Positions 13,636-22,503 of a stretch of 64,000 nt of DNA are shown here, piece by piece. The position numbers and the translations under genes were made by a program. The notes under the pieces were generated by a model that made no database searches, was not told where the DNA came from, and saw only the letters and a list, made by a program, of their open reading frames with translations. Source of the DNA: Pseudanabaena sp. M53BS1SP1A06MG (GTDB lineage: Bacteria; Cyanobacteriota; Cyanobacteriia; Pseudanabaenales; Pseudanabaenaceae). Within the stretch, counting starts at the first letter, position 1; every line of letters starts with the position of its first letter. The stretch is from positions 1-64,000 of the forward strand of contig JADBWH010000020.1 of the NCBI GenBank assembly GCA_020404105.1. Reading direction: 5' to 3'.

Positions 13636-14436
13636 ATGGAATTATTTGCTGGGTTACTCACAACAGTGTTAGGTATAGCAGGCGCACCTGGAATCGCGAT
13701 CGACAAAATCGCGATGGATTTTTTGCGTGGTCAGATTGTACGAGCAGATGTTTTAGAGGTACGTGTTGATAATGCTCCAAATTACCAGATTTTGTTAGGT
13801 AATGTTGATCGCATTCGAGTTGCAGGTCGAGGAGTGTACGTTTTAGAATTTCTCCGCATCGATGCGATTGATTTAGAAACTGATCCCATTAGTATCGATC
13901 CAAATGTGTTGCAATCTGGGAAAGTGTTCTTACGCCGTCCGTTACAAGCTACTGTGCGTGTAGTGTTGCGCTCCGAAGATATCAATAATGCTCTGCGATC
14001 GCCAACGATTCAATCTTCTTTTAAAAACCTTAGCATTGATATTTCAGGAACGAATAAAGGCAAAGCTGAAACTCTCGATCTCGTTAATCCAGAAGTAACT
14101 TTTTTAGAAGGCGATCGCATTCGTCTATCAGCATTCCTACAATCTCAGCCAACTCCCTCAAAGCCAAAACCAATACCACTTAATGTATCAGTTAATGCAG
14201 AACTAAAAACTATTGGTGGCACTAGATTACAAATTATTAACCCTAGAATAGAACTAGAGGGAACACCTATTCCAGAAAAAATTGCTAATGTCTTTGCCCA
14301 AGGCTTAAATCGGGTACTCGATCTGCGACAATTAGAAAGTAAAGGAATTATGGCTAGAGTTCTCAAACTAGAGCTAACTGAAGGAAAAATGCAGGTGATT
14401 GGATTTGCCAAAATGGATTCTATTCCTAATCAATAA
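13636..14436 (+). CDS. DUF2993 family protein
   Basis: A 266-residue protein. The N-terminus is weakly hydrophobic (ELFAGLLTTVLGIAG). The body shows the DUF2993 pattern of beta strands with VDNAPNYQILLGNVDRIRV, FLRIDAIDLETDPISIDP and RRPLQATVRVVLRSEDINNA, and ends ALKLELTEGKMQVIGFA-like. DUF2993 is a tubular lipid-binding-like family (LmeA in actinobacteria) common in cyanobacteria, probably periplasmic or membrane-bound. The exact role is unknown. An imperfect terminator hairpin follows at 14445-14479. Confidence 0.82.
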   Translation: MELFAGLLTTVLGIAGAPGIAIDKIAMDFLRGQIVRADVLEVRVDNAPNYQILLGNVDRIRVAGRGVYVLEFLRIDAIDLETDPISIDPNVLQSGKVFLRRPLQATVRVVLRSEDINNALRSPTIQSSFKNLSIDISGTNKGKAETLDLVNPEVTFLEGDRIRLSAFLQSQPTPSKPKPIPLNVSVNAELKTIGGTRLQIINPRIELEGTPIPEKIANVFAQGLNRVLDLRQLESKGIMARVLKLELTEGKMQVIGFAKMDSIPNQ

Positions 14437-14444
14437 ATCTCATC

Positions 14445-14479
14445 AAAAAAATAGCTCAGTGATTGCTCAGTTATTTTTT
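14445..14479 (+). terminator. Terminator-like hairpin after the DUF2993 gene
   Basis: An A-rich arm AAAAAATAGCTCAG pairs imperfectly with CTCAGTTATTTTTT, and the T run directly follows. Confidence 0.6.
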
Positions 14480-14502
14480 GATTTATCTTCCAATAAATAT
14501 CT

Positions 14503-16383
14503 ATGAGCTACTGCCTCAACCCTAGCTGCAATTTCCAAAATCCAGAGACATCACCCAAGTTGAGCTTCTGTCAACAATGTGGCTCCAAGTTAAAAATAGG
14601 CGATCGCTACCGAGCGTTGAGAATTCTCGGACAAGGAGGGTTTGGGAGAACTTTTATTGGTATCGATGAGGCATTGCCTTCTTGTCCAACCTGTGTGATT
14701 AAGCAGTTCTTTCCTGCGGATTTGAGTAGTGCCGAAAAAGCCGCTGAGTTATTTCATCGAGAGGCAATTCGTTTAGATGATTTGGGCAAGCATCCTCAAA
14801 TTCCCACTTTGCTTGCTCATCTTGAACTTGACGGTAAACAATATCTCATTCAAGAATTTATTGATGGACAGGATCTGCTAAAGGAATTACAGGAACAAGG
14901 AAACTTTAGCGAAGCCAAAATTCAGTTGCTAATGAGGGACTTATTGCCAATTTTGCAATTTATCCATGAAAGGAATGTGATCCATCGTGATATCAAGCCT
15001 GAAAATATTATCCGTCGTCGATTTCCGAGCAACTCTGATTCAATGATAGGTAGTCATGTATTAGTGGATTTTGGAGCTGCTAAACATGTATCCACCACTG
15101 CCATAACGGAAACAGGTACAAGAATTGGCAGTGCTGTATATGTTGCCCCAGAACAGCTAAGAGGGAAATCCATCTTTGCTAGTGATATCTATAGTTTAGG
15201 TGTAACCTGCATTCATTTGATCACTAATGTGTCTCCTTTTGAGTTGATGGATATGGATGGAAATTGGGTTTGGCGAGATTTTTTAGCTGATAATTCCATC
15301 AGTCGGGGATTAGTAGAAATTCTGGATCGGATGATTTTAGTGGCTCCCAGTCAGCGATACCAAACTGCTCAAGCGGTTTTAAATGATCTCAAAAATGTAA
15401 ACTCTTCTAGTTATCAGGTCTATGTGTCTCGAAGTGCCAGAGCTTCTAAAAGAAGTGCGATCGCTAAAAACAGTATCACCCCCATCTTTGCCCCTAAGTC
15501 ACCAATTCCAGCGATCACACCACAACTATCGCAATTCTCCTTTGAAACTGCGACTGTCAAAATTAATCGCATTGGTGTCGGTAAGTTAGCGAAAACACTG
15601 TTACAAATCAATACCAAACAAAAACTTGGGCATTCCTATTTTGAAACCCTTGGCAATGTTCAAGGTAAACCCATTAGTATAGAAATGGTATTTATCCCCG
15701 CAGGTAAATTGCAAATTGGCTCATCAATTAGTGAAAGCGATCGCATTAAAGAAGAAAGTCCACGTCATATAGTGAATATTCCTGCTTTCTTTATGTCCCG
15801 TTTCCCCATCACTCAGAGGCAATGGAAAGTGATTATGGATAACAATCCTGCGATTTTTATTGGTAATGGCGATCGCCCTGTGGAGAGCGTATCATGGGAA
15901 GACGTGCAGAGCTTTTGTCAGCAAATCATTGAGCGTACTGGAAGACCCTATCGCTTACCTAGTGAATCGGAATGGGAATACGCTTGTCGTGCAGGAACTT
16001 CAACTCCCTTTTACTTTGGTGAAACAATAATAGCAAATCTTGCAAACTTCAATGCGTCAATTCCCTATCTATACGCCTCTCCAGGAGTTAGTAGTACAAT
16101 TACCACTGAAGTTGGTAGCTATCCTGCCAATGCCTTTGGGTTACATGATATGCATGGAAATGTTTGGGAATGGTGTGAAGATACTTGGCATGATGATTAT
16201 GATCTATTACCCAAGGATGGATCGGCTTGGATACAGGGAGGTGATTGCAGTTGTCGCGTCATCAGGGGTGGCTCATGGCGGGATCCAGCTCATTACTGCC
16301 GTTCGGCTAAGCGCTCCTGCAATGCCGCCAACCAAGGCGATCGCACTACAGGTTTTCGGCTTGCCATGACCCTGATTCCCTAA
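14503..16383 (+). CDS. Serine/threonine protein kinase fused to a formylglycine-generating-enzyme-like domain
   Basis: A 626-residue protein. Residues 1-30 form a zinc-ribbon-like segment with C4, C9, C23 and C26. Residues ~35-305 are a Hanks-type kinase: glycine loop ILGQGGFGRTF, catalytic lysine in CVIKQFFP, catalytic loop VIHRDIKPENII, LVDFGAAK and the VAPEQLRG activation segment. After a linker of low complexity, residues ~388-625 are an FGE/SUMF1-like domain (FIPAGKLQIGSS, YRLPSESEWEYACRAGT, DMHGNVWEWCEDTW, RGGSWRDPAHYCR, TGFRLAM). Such fusions occur in cyanobacteria. The FGE part may act as a binding or modifying module. No transmembrane span is obvious. Confidence 0.93.
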   Translation: MSYCLNPSCNFQNPETSPKLSFCQQCGSKLKIGDRYRALRILGQGGFGRTFIGIDEALPSCPTCVIKQFFPADLSSAEKAAELFHREAIRLDDLGKHPQIPTLLAHLELDGKQYLIQEFIDGQDLLKELQEQGNFSEAKIQLLMRDLLPILQFIHERNVIHRDIKPENIIRRRFPSNSDSMIGSHVLVDFGAAKHVSTTAITETGTRIGSAVYVAPEQLRGKSIFASDIYSLGVTCIHLITNVSPFELMDMDGNWVWRDFLADNSISRGLVEILDRMILVAPSQRYQTAQAVLNDLKNVNSSSYQVYVSRSARASKRSAIAKNSITPIFAPKSPIPAITPQLSQFSFETATVKINRIGVGKLAKTLLQINTKQKLGHSYFETLGNVQGKPISIEMVFIPAGKLQIGSSISESDRIKEESPRHIVNIPAFFMSRFPITQRQWKVIMDNNPAIFIGNGDRPVESVSWEDVQSFCQQIIERTGRPYRLPSESEWEYACRAGTSTPFYFGETIIANLANFNASIPYLYASPGVSSTITTEVGSYPANAFGLHDMHGNVWEWCEDTWHDDYDLLPKDGSAWIQGGDCSCRVIRGGSWRDPAHYCRSAKRSCNAANQGDRTTGFRLAMTLIP

Positions 16384-16699
16384 ACTCCATATCTAAAGAG
16401 GTCACTCCCATAAAATCTCTACAAAAGTACAGCGCTTTGCACTTACTTAAACCCATAAATATTGCAGTTTTCATGTTGTTGTAGGCAAAATGAAAACTCA
16501 GAACCCTTACTAACCCGTACTGACGTTTACTAGGATTAATTTTTATTTTCAAATGAATATGCACTCGTTTGAAAACCACAATATTTTTATGGTGCGAATA
16601 GCTTAGACTTCGCTCAGCCAAATTATATTGCTGGCTCTGCGAAGCCTAAGCCCTAGTACTTATTTAAAACTGCTATATCTCGAACTTGCATTGAATTAA
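16384..16699. other. Intergenic region between convergent kinase and gltA genes
   Basis: 316 bp with no supported gene. It includes an imperfect palindrome at about 16603-16650 (CTTAGACTTCGC...GCGAAGCCTAAG) and the recurrent string CAGCGCTTTGC near 16431. Confidence 0.5.
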
Positions 16700-17836
16700 C
16701 TAGCGCTCATAAATAGGAATATAGGTAACATCATGCAAGCCTGTATACATTTGAGTTGGTCGGAAGAGGCGGTTATCAGAGAGCTGTTCTTTCCAATGAG
16801 CTAACCATCCTGGTACACGAGCGATCGCAAAAATAGTCGTAAACAAATTACTGGGAATACCTAACTTTTTATAAATCAATCCTGAATAGAAATCGACATT
16901 AGGATGAATTCCCTTACTGGCAAGCTTATCATAGGCTTGTTTTTCGAGCTCTAGGGCAATGTCGTAGTAAGGATCATGACCAAACTTATCAAACAATTCA
17001 TGAACTAAGTCCTGAAGAACGATCGCTCTAGGGTCTTTGACCTTATAAACTCGATGTCCAAAGCCCATGAGTTTCTCTTTGCGCTCGATTTTGCGTTCTA
17101 AGTAAGCAGTGACATTCTCAACTGAGCCAATTTCTTCAAGCATCAACATCACCTGCTCATTTGCGCCACCATGCAAAGGACCAGCTAAAGTACCGATCGC
17201 AGAAGTCATCACTGCATAGGGATCGGTCAAAGTCGATGCTGTCACCAAGGCAGCAAAAGTTGATGCATTGACCGTATGTTCAGCATGGAGAGTTAAACAT
17301 ACATCAAAAATACGGGCTGCAAGAGGATCGGGAATCTTCTCATTCAACATATAGAGAAAGTTGGAAGCATAATCTAAGTCATCGCGAGGCATTACGGGAT
17401 CATTGCCTTGGCGCATCATATGAAAAGCCGCCACCATAGTGGGTACTTTTGCTAATAAACGTACAGTAGCTTGGTATATATAGTCCAAATCATGAAAATC
17501 TCCCAAAGGATAAAACATCCCTAAAGCGGCAACACTAGTTTGTAGCGCATCCATAGGGTGAGCATTATCAGGAAATGACTTAATCATGTCGCGAATACGA
17601 TATTTGATTCTTCGTCTGTGGGTAATATCGTGCTCAAATTCATTTAGTTGAATAGCTTTGGGCAAGTCACCGAAGATTAATAAGTAACTGGTTTCAAGGA
17701 AATTACTATACTTGCAAAGATCCTCGATACGTATTCCCCGATATTCAAGCAAACCTGACTGTCCATCAACATAACTTATGTTTGATTGGGTTGCAGGAAC
17801 TCCTTCTAAACCAGGCTTATATTCTCCGATTGCCAT
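16700..17836 (-). CDS. gltA: Citrate synthase
   Basis: A 378-residue protein of the short (type II) citrate synthase class, which condenses acetyl-CoA and oxaloacetate. The N-terminal PGLEGVPATQSNISYVDGQS, then LEYRGIRIEDL, is typical. Catalytic residues are in LTLHAEHTVNASTF (first histidine), GPLHGGANEQVM and MGFGHRVYKVKDPRA (second histidine), and the C-terminal FYSGLIYKKLGIP carries the catalytic aspartate region. A methylcitrate synthase activity cannot be excluded by sequence alone. It is monocistronic with a long upstream region. Confidence 0.95.
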   Translation of the reverse strand: MAIGEYKPGLEGVPATQSNISYVDGQSGLLEYRGIRIEDLCKYSNFLETSYLLIFGDLPKAIQLNEFEHDITHRRRIKYRIRDMIKSFPDNAHPMDALQTSVAALGMFYPLGDFHDLDYIYQATVRLLAKVPTMVAAFHMMRQGNDPVMPRDDLDYASNFLYMLNEKIPDPLAARIFDVCLTLHAEHTVNASTFAALVTASTLTDPYAVMTSAIGTLAGPLHGGANEQVMLMLEEIGSVENVTAYLERKIERKEKLMGFGHRVYKVKDPRAIVLQDLVHELFDKFGHDPYYDIALELEKQAYDKLASKGIHPNVDFYSGLIYKKLGIPSNLFTTIFAIARVPGWLAHWKEQLSDNRLFRPTQMYTGLHDVTYIPIYER

Positions 17837-18389
17837 ATATTAGCTACCTTACAAGATTGATTTTATTGATTTCTGTGATTATTTTATCTCTATAGCCTTT
17901 TCCAGTCTATTTTAAAGTGCAGGTTTGATTTCCCGCCTTTACCCGTTTGAAAAGTTCTATATCTAAGTAATTTATGATGATGCACTAAGCGCCGTAAGAA
18001 TGTACAACATGATGCATATCGCTATCTTTTGCCTACACCATCCTCTAGGTATTACTAAAGGTTTTAGGATTTCAGGATTTAGGATGATACTGTCAGAATA
18101 TTTCCATTCCTAGTATCTTGATTACTTGATAGGCTTATTTGAAATTTCCAATCGCTATACCAATGCTTAATTTACGGTTTAGCTAAGTACGCTCTACTGT
18201 TACGTCTCAAATTTACATATTTCTGGGCTAGCAATCTTAACTAATTAACTAAATGACATTACAGCGCTTTGCGCTGACTTAAAAATCTTCTGTAATACTT
18301 AAAGTCTCAATGGGCTTTAACTAGATAATACTAAATAATATTTAGGCTGTTCTATATTAATTCCAGTAACTTACTGATGTAAAATTGGT

Positions 18390-18469
18390 GGTAGTGCTGC
18401 AAAGTAATTTTTTTAGTAATTGTGTTGCGGGCGCTTCGCGCCCGCAACACAATTACATTGCATGACTGC
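18390..18469. repeat. 82-bp palindromic repeat family A, copy 1
   Basis: It begins GGTAGTGCTGCAAAGTAATT and contains the long hairpin TAATTGTGTTGCGGGCGC / GCGCCCGCAACACAATTA. Related copies are at 20581-20662 (inverted) and 62934-63015. The right end of this copy is less conserved. Confidence 0.85.
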
Positions 18470-18475
18470 AAAATT

Positions 18476-18510
18476 TGGCATGAGCGAGAGCAATGCTCTC
18501 GCTCATGCCA
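18476..18510. other. Perfect 16-bp hairpin (possible psbY terminator)
   Basis: TGGCATGAGCGAGAGC pairs exactly with GCTCTCGCTCATGCCA across a 3-base loop (aat). It lies about 50 bp past the psbY stop on the minus strand. It has no U tract, so its role is uncertain. Confidence 0.7.
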
Positions 18511-18558
18511 ATTGCAATTAAGGGTTTAAATAGACAATAGATAGCTACTTCCTAGATT

Positions 18559-18693
18559 TTATTGAAATGGGTTGTTGCCATATTTGCCGAATAGAGAAGC
18601 TTCACCCTTAATAACGGCTTTACCGAGGTTAAAAGCAGCCCAGAAAACAACTAAGACAATAGGTCCTAGTACGATTAATATTCTCCAATCCAT
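18559..18693 (-). CDS. psbY: Photosystem II protein PsbY
   Basis: A 44-residue single-span protein starting MDWRILIVLGPIVLVVFWAA, then FNLGKAVIKGEAS. The MDWR start, the hydrophobic span and the N-[IL]-G-x-A motif just after it are the PsbY signature. PsbY is a small manganese-associated subunit next to cytochrome b559 of photosystem II. The C-terminal tail (GEASLFGKYGNNPFQ) is a few residues longer than I recall for other PsbY proteins. The next 169 bp lead to the divergent uppP gene. Confidence 0.85.
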   Translation of the reverse strand: MDWRILIVLGPIVLVVFWAAFNLGKAVIKGEASLFGKYGNNPFQ

Positions 18694-18862
18694 ATGTTTG
18701 CACCTAAAAATTTGAATAGAATTAAATAGAGATTGCTTTTAGCCCCTATTATGACAGTAAAACCGTCTAAAAAGGTAGAGGGTATGGAGGCTTACACAGC
18801 TACTTTGTCAGCTTTGTTTGACTAGTTCATGATATATGTCATCTGTCTAGTTTTAAGTTTTT

Positions 18863-19705
18863 ATGGAATACTGGCAGGCTTTTGTTTTGGGGATTGTGCA
18901 AGGACTAACTGAGTTTTTGCCGATTAGTAGCTCAGCACATCTCAAGGTTGCCCCCGCACTTTTTCATTGGAATGATGCTGGTGTGTCCTTTGATGCAGTC
19001 ATCCAATTGGGCAGTATTGTGGCGGTAGTTAGCTATTTTTGGAAAGATCTCAGTAATATCATGCTGGGTAGTATTGAGGCTATTCATAAGAAGCAATACA
19101 AATCACAGGAGTTTAAGCTAGCTGTAGCGATCGCCTTAGGTACAATTCCCATTTTATTTGGAGGTTTGCTGATTAAAGTTTTTATCAAAGATTATGACAA
19201 CTCACCTTTACGGAGTTTGACGGCGATCGCGTTCGCTTCAATTGTGATGTCGAGTCTACTGGCTCTAGCCGAAATTTTTGGACAAAAAGGCGATCAACAA
19301 TCAAAGCGCCATTTTCATCGAGTTCGCATTATTGACGGCATCTTAATGGGCTTAGCTCAGGCGATGGCACTGGTTCCAGGGGTATCACGCTCTGGCTCTA
19401 CCCTGACTGCAGGTTTATTTCTAGGCTTAGATCGGGTTGCTGCAACTAGGTTTTCGTTTTTGTTAGGCATTCCTGCAATTACGATCGCAGGTTTGGTCGA
19501 GTTATTGAGCATTGTCAAAAACGGGTTTGATGTTGGTGCAGGACAGTTAGTAGTGGGATTGATCTCTTCTGTAATTTTTTCGTACCTTGCGATCTCATGG
19601 CTTCTCAAATTCTTTCAAACCCATACCACATGGGTATTTGTGGGCTATCGCTTAGTATTTGGGGCATTCTTACTCACAGGTGTAGGCTTAGGCTGGTTTA
19701 AATAG
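18863..19705 (+). CDS. uppP: Undecaprenyl-diphosphatase
   Basis: A 280-residue integral membrane protein (BacA family) that recycles undecaprenyl pyrophosphate for peptidoglycan synthesis and confers bacitracin tolerance. The diagnostic motifs are GLTEFLPISSSAHL at residues ~14-27 and VPGVSRSGSTLTAGLFLGLD at ~171-190, which form the active site. About eight hydrophobic spans are visible. A 25-bp perfect hairpin follows 25 bp after the stop. Confidence 0.97.
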   Translation: MEYWQAFVLGIVQGLTEFLPISSSAHLKVAPALFHWNDAGVSFDAVIQLGSIVAVVSYFWKDLSNIMLGSIEAIHKKQYKSQEFKLAVAIALGTIPILFGGLLIKVFIKDYDNSPLRSLTAIAFASIVMSSLLALAEIFGQKGDQQSKRHFHRVRIIDGILMGLAQAMALVPGVSRSGSTLTAGLFLGLDRVAATRFSFLLGIPAITIAGLVELLSIVKNGFDVGAGQLVVGLISSVIFSYLAISWLLKFFQTHTTWVFVGYRLVFGAFLLTGVGLGWFK

Positions 19706-19729
19706 AGATTGGCTTGCCGCTACTCTCTA

Positions 19730-19786
19730 ACAGGAAATAAACAAATAAATTTTCGCTAAGTGAAAATTTATTTGTTTATTTCCTGT
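19730..19786. terminator. Perfect 25-bp inverted repeat after uppP
   Basis: Arms 19730-19754 and 19762-19786 are exact reverse complements around a 7-base loop (gctaagt). The stem is AT-rich and unusually long for a terminator. It lies between uppP and rplU, both on the plus strand, and may end uppP transcription or form part of the rplU leader. Confidence 0.75.
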
Positions 19787-19893
19787 ATAGTTGTAGATCG
19801 CACGATCTTTCATGCTCGGATCGGGTTGTTTACAAAATTGATAAAAGTTCTTTTATCAATACCTGTACGGCATCTACTAAATATTTACACACC

Positions 19894-20223
19894 ATGAGTT
19901 ACGCAATCATTGAAACAGGCGGTAAGCAGTATCGCGTCGAAGTCGGTAGATTTTATGACGTTGAATTACTAAACGCCGAACCAGACAGTAAGCTGACTAT
20001 TGATAAAGTTTTATTTGCCAACTTGGATGGCGATATCTCTATTGGTCAGCCTTTAGTTGATAATGCAACCGTCGAAGTTACTGTACTGCGCCATTTAAAG
20101 GCAAAAAAAGTAATCGTTTATAAAATGCGTCCCAAGAAAAAGACTCGCAGAAAGAACGGTCACCGTCAGCCCTTGACTCGCATTATGGTTGAAGCGATCA
20201 ACCTAAGTGGTGAGGCTGCTTAA
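19894..20223 (+). CDS. rplU: 50S ribosomal protein L21
   Basis: A 109-residue protein starting MSYAIIETGGKQYRVEVGRF, with VLRHLKAKKVIVYKMRPKKK and RRKNGHRQPLTRI near the C-terminus, the L21 signature. It binds 23S rRNA. rpmA (L27) follows after 68 bp, the standard rplU-rpmA order. A hairpin lies between the two. Confidence 0.98.
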   Translation: MSYAIIETGGKQYRVEVGRFYDVELLNAEPDSKLTIDKVLFANLDGDISIGQPLVDNATVEVTVLRHLKAKKVIVYKMRPKKKTRRKNGHRQPLTRIMVEAINLSGEAA

Positions 20224-20228
20224 GTATG

Positions 20229-20255
20229 TAACCAAGATGCTTCGCATCTTGGTTA
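20229..20255 (+). other. Hairpin between rplU and rpmA
   Basis: TAACCAAGATGC and GCATCTTGGTTA are exact 12-bp arms with a 3-base loop. No U run follows, so it may tune the L21:L27 ratio or mRNA stability instead of ending transcription. Confidence 0.7.
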
Positions 20256-20291
20256 TAAGTTTCTGTTAATCATTAAGAGGATCAAAAACAA

Positions 20292-20558
20292 ATGGCACAT
20301 AAGAAAGGTACGGGTAGTACAAGAAACGGTCGTGACTCTAATGCTAAGCGACTTGGTGTTAAGCGTTATGGTGGTCAAGTAGTTAAAGCTGGCAGTATTC
20401 TTGTACGTCAGCGTGGTACTAAGTTTCACCCTGGTAATAATGTTGGTCGCGGTAGCGATGATACTTTATACGCAACTGTTGACGGTGTTGTTACATTTGA
20501 GCGCTTTGGTAAGACCCGCAAAAAAGTCAGTGTTTATGCACCTGTCGAAGTTGCATAA
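20292..20558 (+). CDS. rpmA: 50S ribosomal protein L27
   Basis: An 88-residue protein starting [20 protein letters not shown], then LGVKRYGGQ, with the conserved [16 protein letters not shown]-like segment (here [16 protein letters not shown]). L27's N-terminus reaches the peptidyl transferase centre. A clear AGAGGA ribosome binding site precedes the ATG at 20292. It is the second gene of rplU-rpmA. Confidence 0.98.
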   Translation: MAHKKGTGSTRNGRDSNAKRLGVKRYGGQVVKAGSILVRQRGTKFHPGNNVGRGSDDTLYATVDGVVTFERFGKTRKKVSVYAPVEVA

Positions 20559-20860
20559 GACATTTTCTATAACTTTAATTGGTAGTCATGCAATGTAATT
20601 GTGTTGCGGGCGCAAAGCGCCCGCAACACAATTACTAAAAAAATTACTTTGCACCACTACCCTTCAATTTAATTAATGAGAGTTCAGAATGATTTGAAAT
20701 GTGCTTTGAGAGAGGGCTTACTACTCAAACCCGCTCTCAAAACCTAGGATTAAAAGCCTTGCTTAGCAAGGTTTTTAATCCTAGGTTTTTGAAATTTGCT
20801 AGCTTAACCCGCACTGACGTTAATTAATAAGGTGGTGCATTGTGCCGCATTATTAGTAAT
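20559..20860. other. Palindrome-rich region after rpmA
   Basis: Contains repeat family A copy 2 and, at 20739-20788, an inverted repeat AACCTAGGATTAAAAGCCTT / AAGGTTTTTAATCCTAGGTT with loop GCTTAGC-like. No gene is supported. Confidence 0.6.
20581..20662. repeat. 82-bp palindromic repeat family A, copy 2 (inverted)
   Basis: Reads GGTAGTCATGCAATGTAATT and then the GTGTTGCGGGCGC / GCGCCCGCAACAC hairpin, then ACTAAAAAAATTACTTTGCA and CCACTACC. It is the reverse complement of copies 1 and 3. Confidence 0.9.
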
Positions 20861-20889
20861 AAAAAAGCAGCGAAATACGCTGCTTTTTT
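20861..20889 (-). terminator. Terminator of the response regulator gene
   Basis: AAAAAAGCAGCG and CGCTGCTTTTTT surround AAATA. On the minus strand it begins at the stop codon of the preceding gene and ends in a U tract. Confidence 0.85.
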
Positions 20890-21379
20890 ATTGGCTTTGA
20901 TTATTTTTGAGTGATTCGTAGTGCCGCAAAATATTTTTGAGCTTTTCGATCTGGATGGGCTTACTGATATAGTCATTCATGCCTGCTTGTCGGCAGATAT
21001 CCTGATCGTCATGGGTAGCATTGGCTGTTACAGCAATGATTGCAATGGGTAGAAGTTGCGATTCGAGTTCTTGCTTACGAATATATTGAGTTGCCTCTAA
21101 GCCATCCATTTCAGGCATCTGAATATCCATCAAGATCAGATCATATGATTTATTGGCTATCGCCTCAATTACTGCTTTTCCATTTTCGACAACATCAGCT
21201 TGATAGCCTAAATGCTTGAGAACTCGTAAAGCTACCTTTTGATTGATAAGGTTATCTTCAGCCAACAGGATGCTTAAGGGAGTTGTTACTGATGCTGGTG
21301 GAGGCAAATTGCTAAGACTTGTGCGATTGGTATCGTTATTTAGCAGTTTATTGCTAGATCCAGATTGATCGAGATCCAT
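20888..21379 (-). CDS. Stand-alone CheY-like response regulator
   Basis: A 163-residue protein. Residues 1-34 are a serine/asparagine-rich leader. Residues ~35-155 are a receiver domain: ILLAEDNLINQKVALRVLKH (acidic pair), LILMDIQMPEMDGLEATQYI with the phosphoacceptor aspartate, AIIAVTANAT and NDYISKPIQIEKLKNIL with the conserved lysine. This EDN..NQKV subtype is typical of receivers found in hybrid histidine kinases. No output domain is present, and no partner kinase is adjacent. Confidence 0.92.
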   Translation of the reverse strand: MDLDQSGSSNKLLNNDTNRTSLSNLPPPASVTTPLSILLAEDNLINQKVALRVLKHLGYQADVVENGKAVIEAIANKSYDLILMDIQMPEMDGLEATQYIRKQELESQLLPIAIIAVTANATHDDQDICRQAGMNDYISKPIQIEKLKNILRHYESLKNNQSQ

Positions 21380-21444
21380 AACTTATGGTGGGTTTTGTAT
21401 AGTTGCCATATGCTCTTAGCTATGAGATGCGATCGCCTATTAAG

Positions 21445-21735
21445 TTAACCCATGATTTGTGGTACGCGGAAAAAGTCTTCATCGCGATCAGGGGCACAAT
21501 CTAGTAAGACTTCGCGATCAGTAAAGGGTTGCAATATATCTGGACGAGTTACATTCACCGTATTCACTGCTCTGGTAGTTGGCTCAACCCCTTCAAGTAT
21601 GGGATCAAGTTCATTAAGTTGTTGGAAATAGCCCAAAATGCTATCTAGTTGCTTGGTAAAGGAAATTTCTTCAGCTTCAGTTATCTGTAAACGTCCCAAA
21701 TGGGCAACATGACGTACTTGTTCTCTATTAATCAT
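21445..21735 (-). CDS. gatC: Aspartyl/glutamyl-tRNA amidotransferase subunit C
   Basis: A 96-residue protein starting MINREQVRHVAHLGRLQITE, with FTKQLDSILGYFQQLNELD and VTRPDILQPFTDREVLLDCA, then PDRDEDFFRVPQIMG. That is the full GatC pattern including the C-terminal [FY].VP.[VI] end. GatC bridges GatA and GatB in the complex that makes Gln-tRNA and Asn-tRNA by transamidation. gatA and gatB are not in the window. Confidence 0.95.
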   Translation of the reverse strand: MINREQVRHVAHLGRLQITEAEEISFTKQLDSILGYFQQLNELDPILEGVEPTTRAVNTVNVTRPDILQPFTDREVLLDCAPDRDEDFFRVPQIMG

Positions 21736-21799
21736 AATTACTGTCTCAATTAGGACAAATTGTATTTATTTAATATTTATCAGTCTGAAATCGCAAATT

Positions 21800-22312
21800 C
21801 TAGAAGAAAAGATTAATATCTGCTCGACCAGTAGTTTTGAGCCAGTTTTGGGCTTCGATGTAGTTATTGGGAGCTAAACGGATCGCTCTTACCCAATGCT
21901 CAGCTGCCATGTTGAAATATTCATCAGCCTGTTCTTCGTCTTGAGCATTTTCCCCTTTGTGGTGATAAATCACCGCAACATTGTTAAGAGCTTGGGGCAT
22001 CCGAGGATTAAGGTCGATTGCTTCTGCGTAGTATTCAAGGGCCTTGTCATGATCGCCGTTACTGGCATGAATTAAGCCCATGTTGTAGTAGATGTAGCTA
22101 CGATCATAGGCATTGTCTTCTAGTTTGAGGGCTTCCTCATAGTTACTTAATGCTTCGGCATATTCACCATCACCCTGTGCTGACATACCATCACGGTAGT
22201 AGGCAAATGCTTCCTTTTCTTTCTGGCTAGCAGGAAAGAGTTTTAGAATCGTGTCAGCAATAACGGTAAAAGTTTGATCGACGAAGTTGTCATTACGTTG
22301 CGATCTAGGCAT
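21800..22312 (-). CDS. ycf3: Photosystem I assembly protein Ycf3
   Basis: A 170-residue TPR protein starting [20 protein letters not shown], with three tetratricopeptide repeats at about 35-68 ([20 protein letters not shown]), 72-105 ([20 protein letters not shown]-like) and 110-150, ending [13 protein letters not shown]. Ycf3 is a chaperone for photosystem I core assembly and is conserved from cyanobacteria to chloroplasts. It lies 64 bp upstream of gatC on the same strand. Confidence 0.97.
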   Translation of the reverse strand: MPRSQRNDNFVDQTFTVIADTILKLFPASQKEKEAFAYYRDGMSAQGDGEYAEALSNYEEALKLEDNAYDRSYIYYNMGLIHASNGDHDKALEYYAEAIDLNPRMPQALNNVAVIYHHKGENAQDEEQADEYFNMAAEHWVRAIRLAPNNYIEAQNWLKTTGRADINLFF

Positions 22313-22399
22313 AGTTCTTTAATATATTTGCAATTTAATTTGCAGTCGGTTATTAATCAGCATATCAAATAAATCCATAGGGACAATTTACGAATTGTC

Positions 22400-22503
22400 T
22401 AAGTAGCTCAACTTAATTAAAACCCAAACCAGAGTTTTGTTCCGACCACTACGCGGGCGGAACAAAACTCTCGGTTTTTCGTTTACTTATGTCTAGCTAC
22501 TTA
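22400..22503. repeat. 104-bp palindromic repeat family B, copy 1
   Basis: Outer ends TAAGTAGCTCAACTTAATTA and TATGTCTAGCTACTTA frame a central hairpin of GAGTTTTGTTCCG...CGGAACAAAACTC type. The last three bases of the element are the stop codon of the minus-strand permease gene that ends at 22501. Other copies start at 28797, 34266, 42509, 47494, 58304 and 59576. Confidence 0.92.

Larger units (their letters stand above)
17837..18558. other. Repeat-bearing intergenic region upstream of gltA and downstream of psbY
   Basis: 722 bp containing no supported gene. The right half holds a copy of the 82-bp palindromic family (18390-18469) and a second perfect hairpin at 18476-18510. A recurrent ACAGCGCTTTGCGCTG string lies near 18261. 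The left part should carry the gltA promoter, but I could not place it. Confidence 0.5.
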
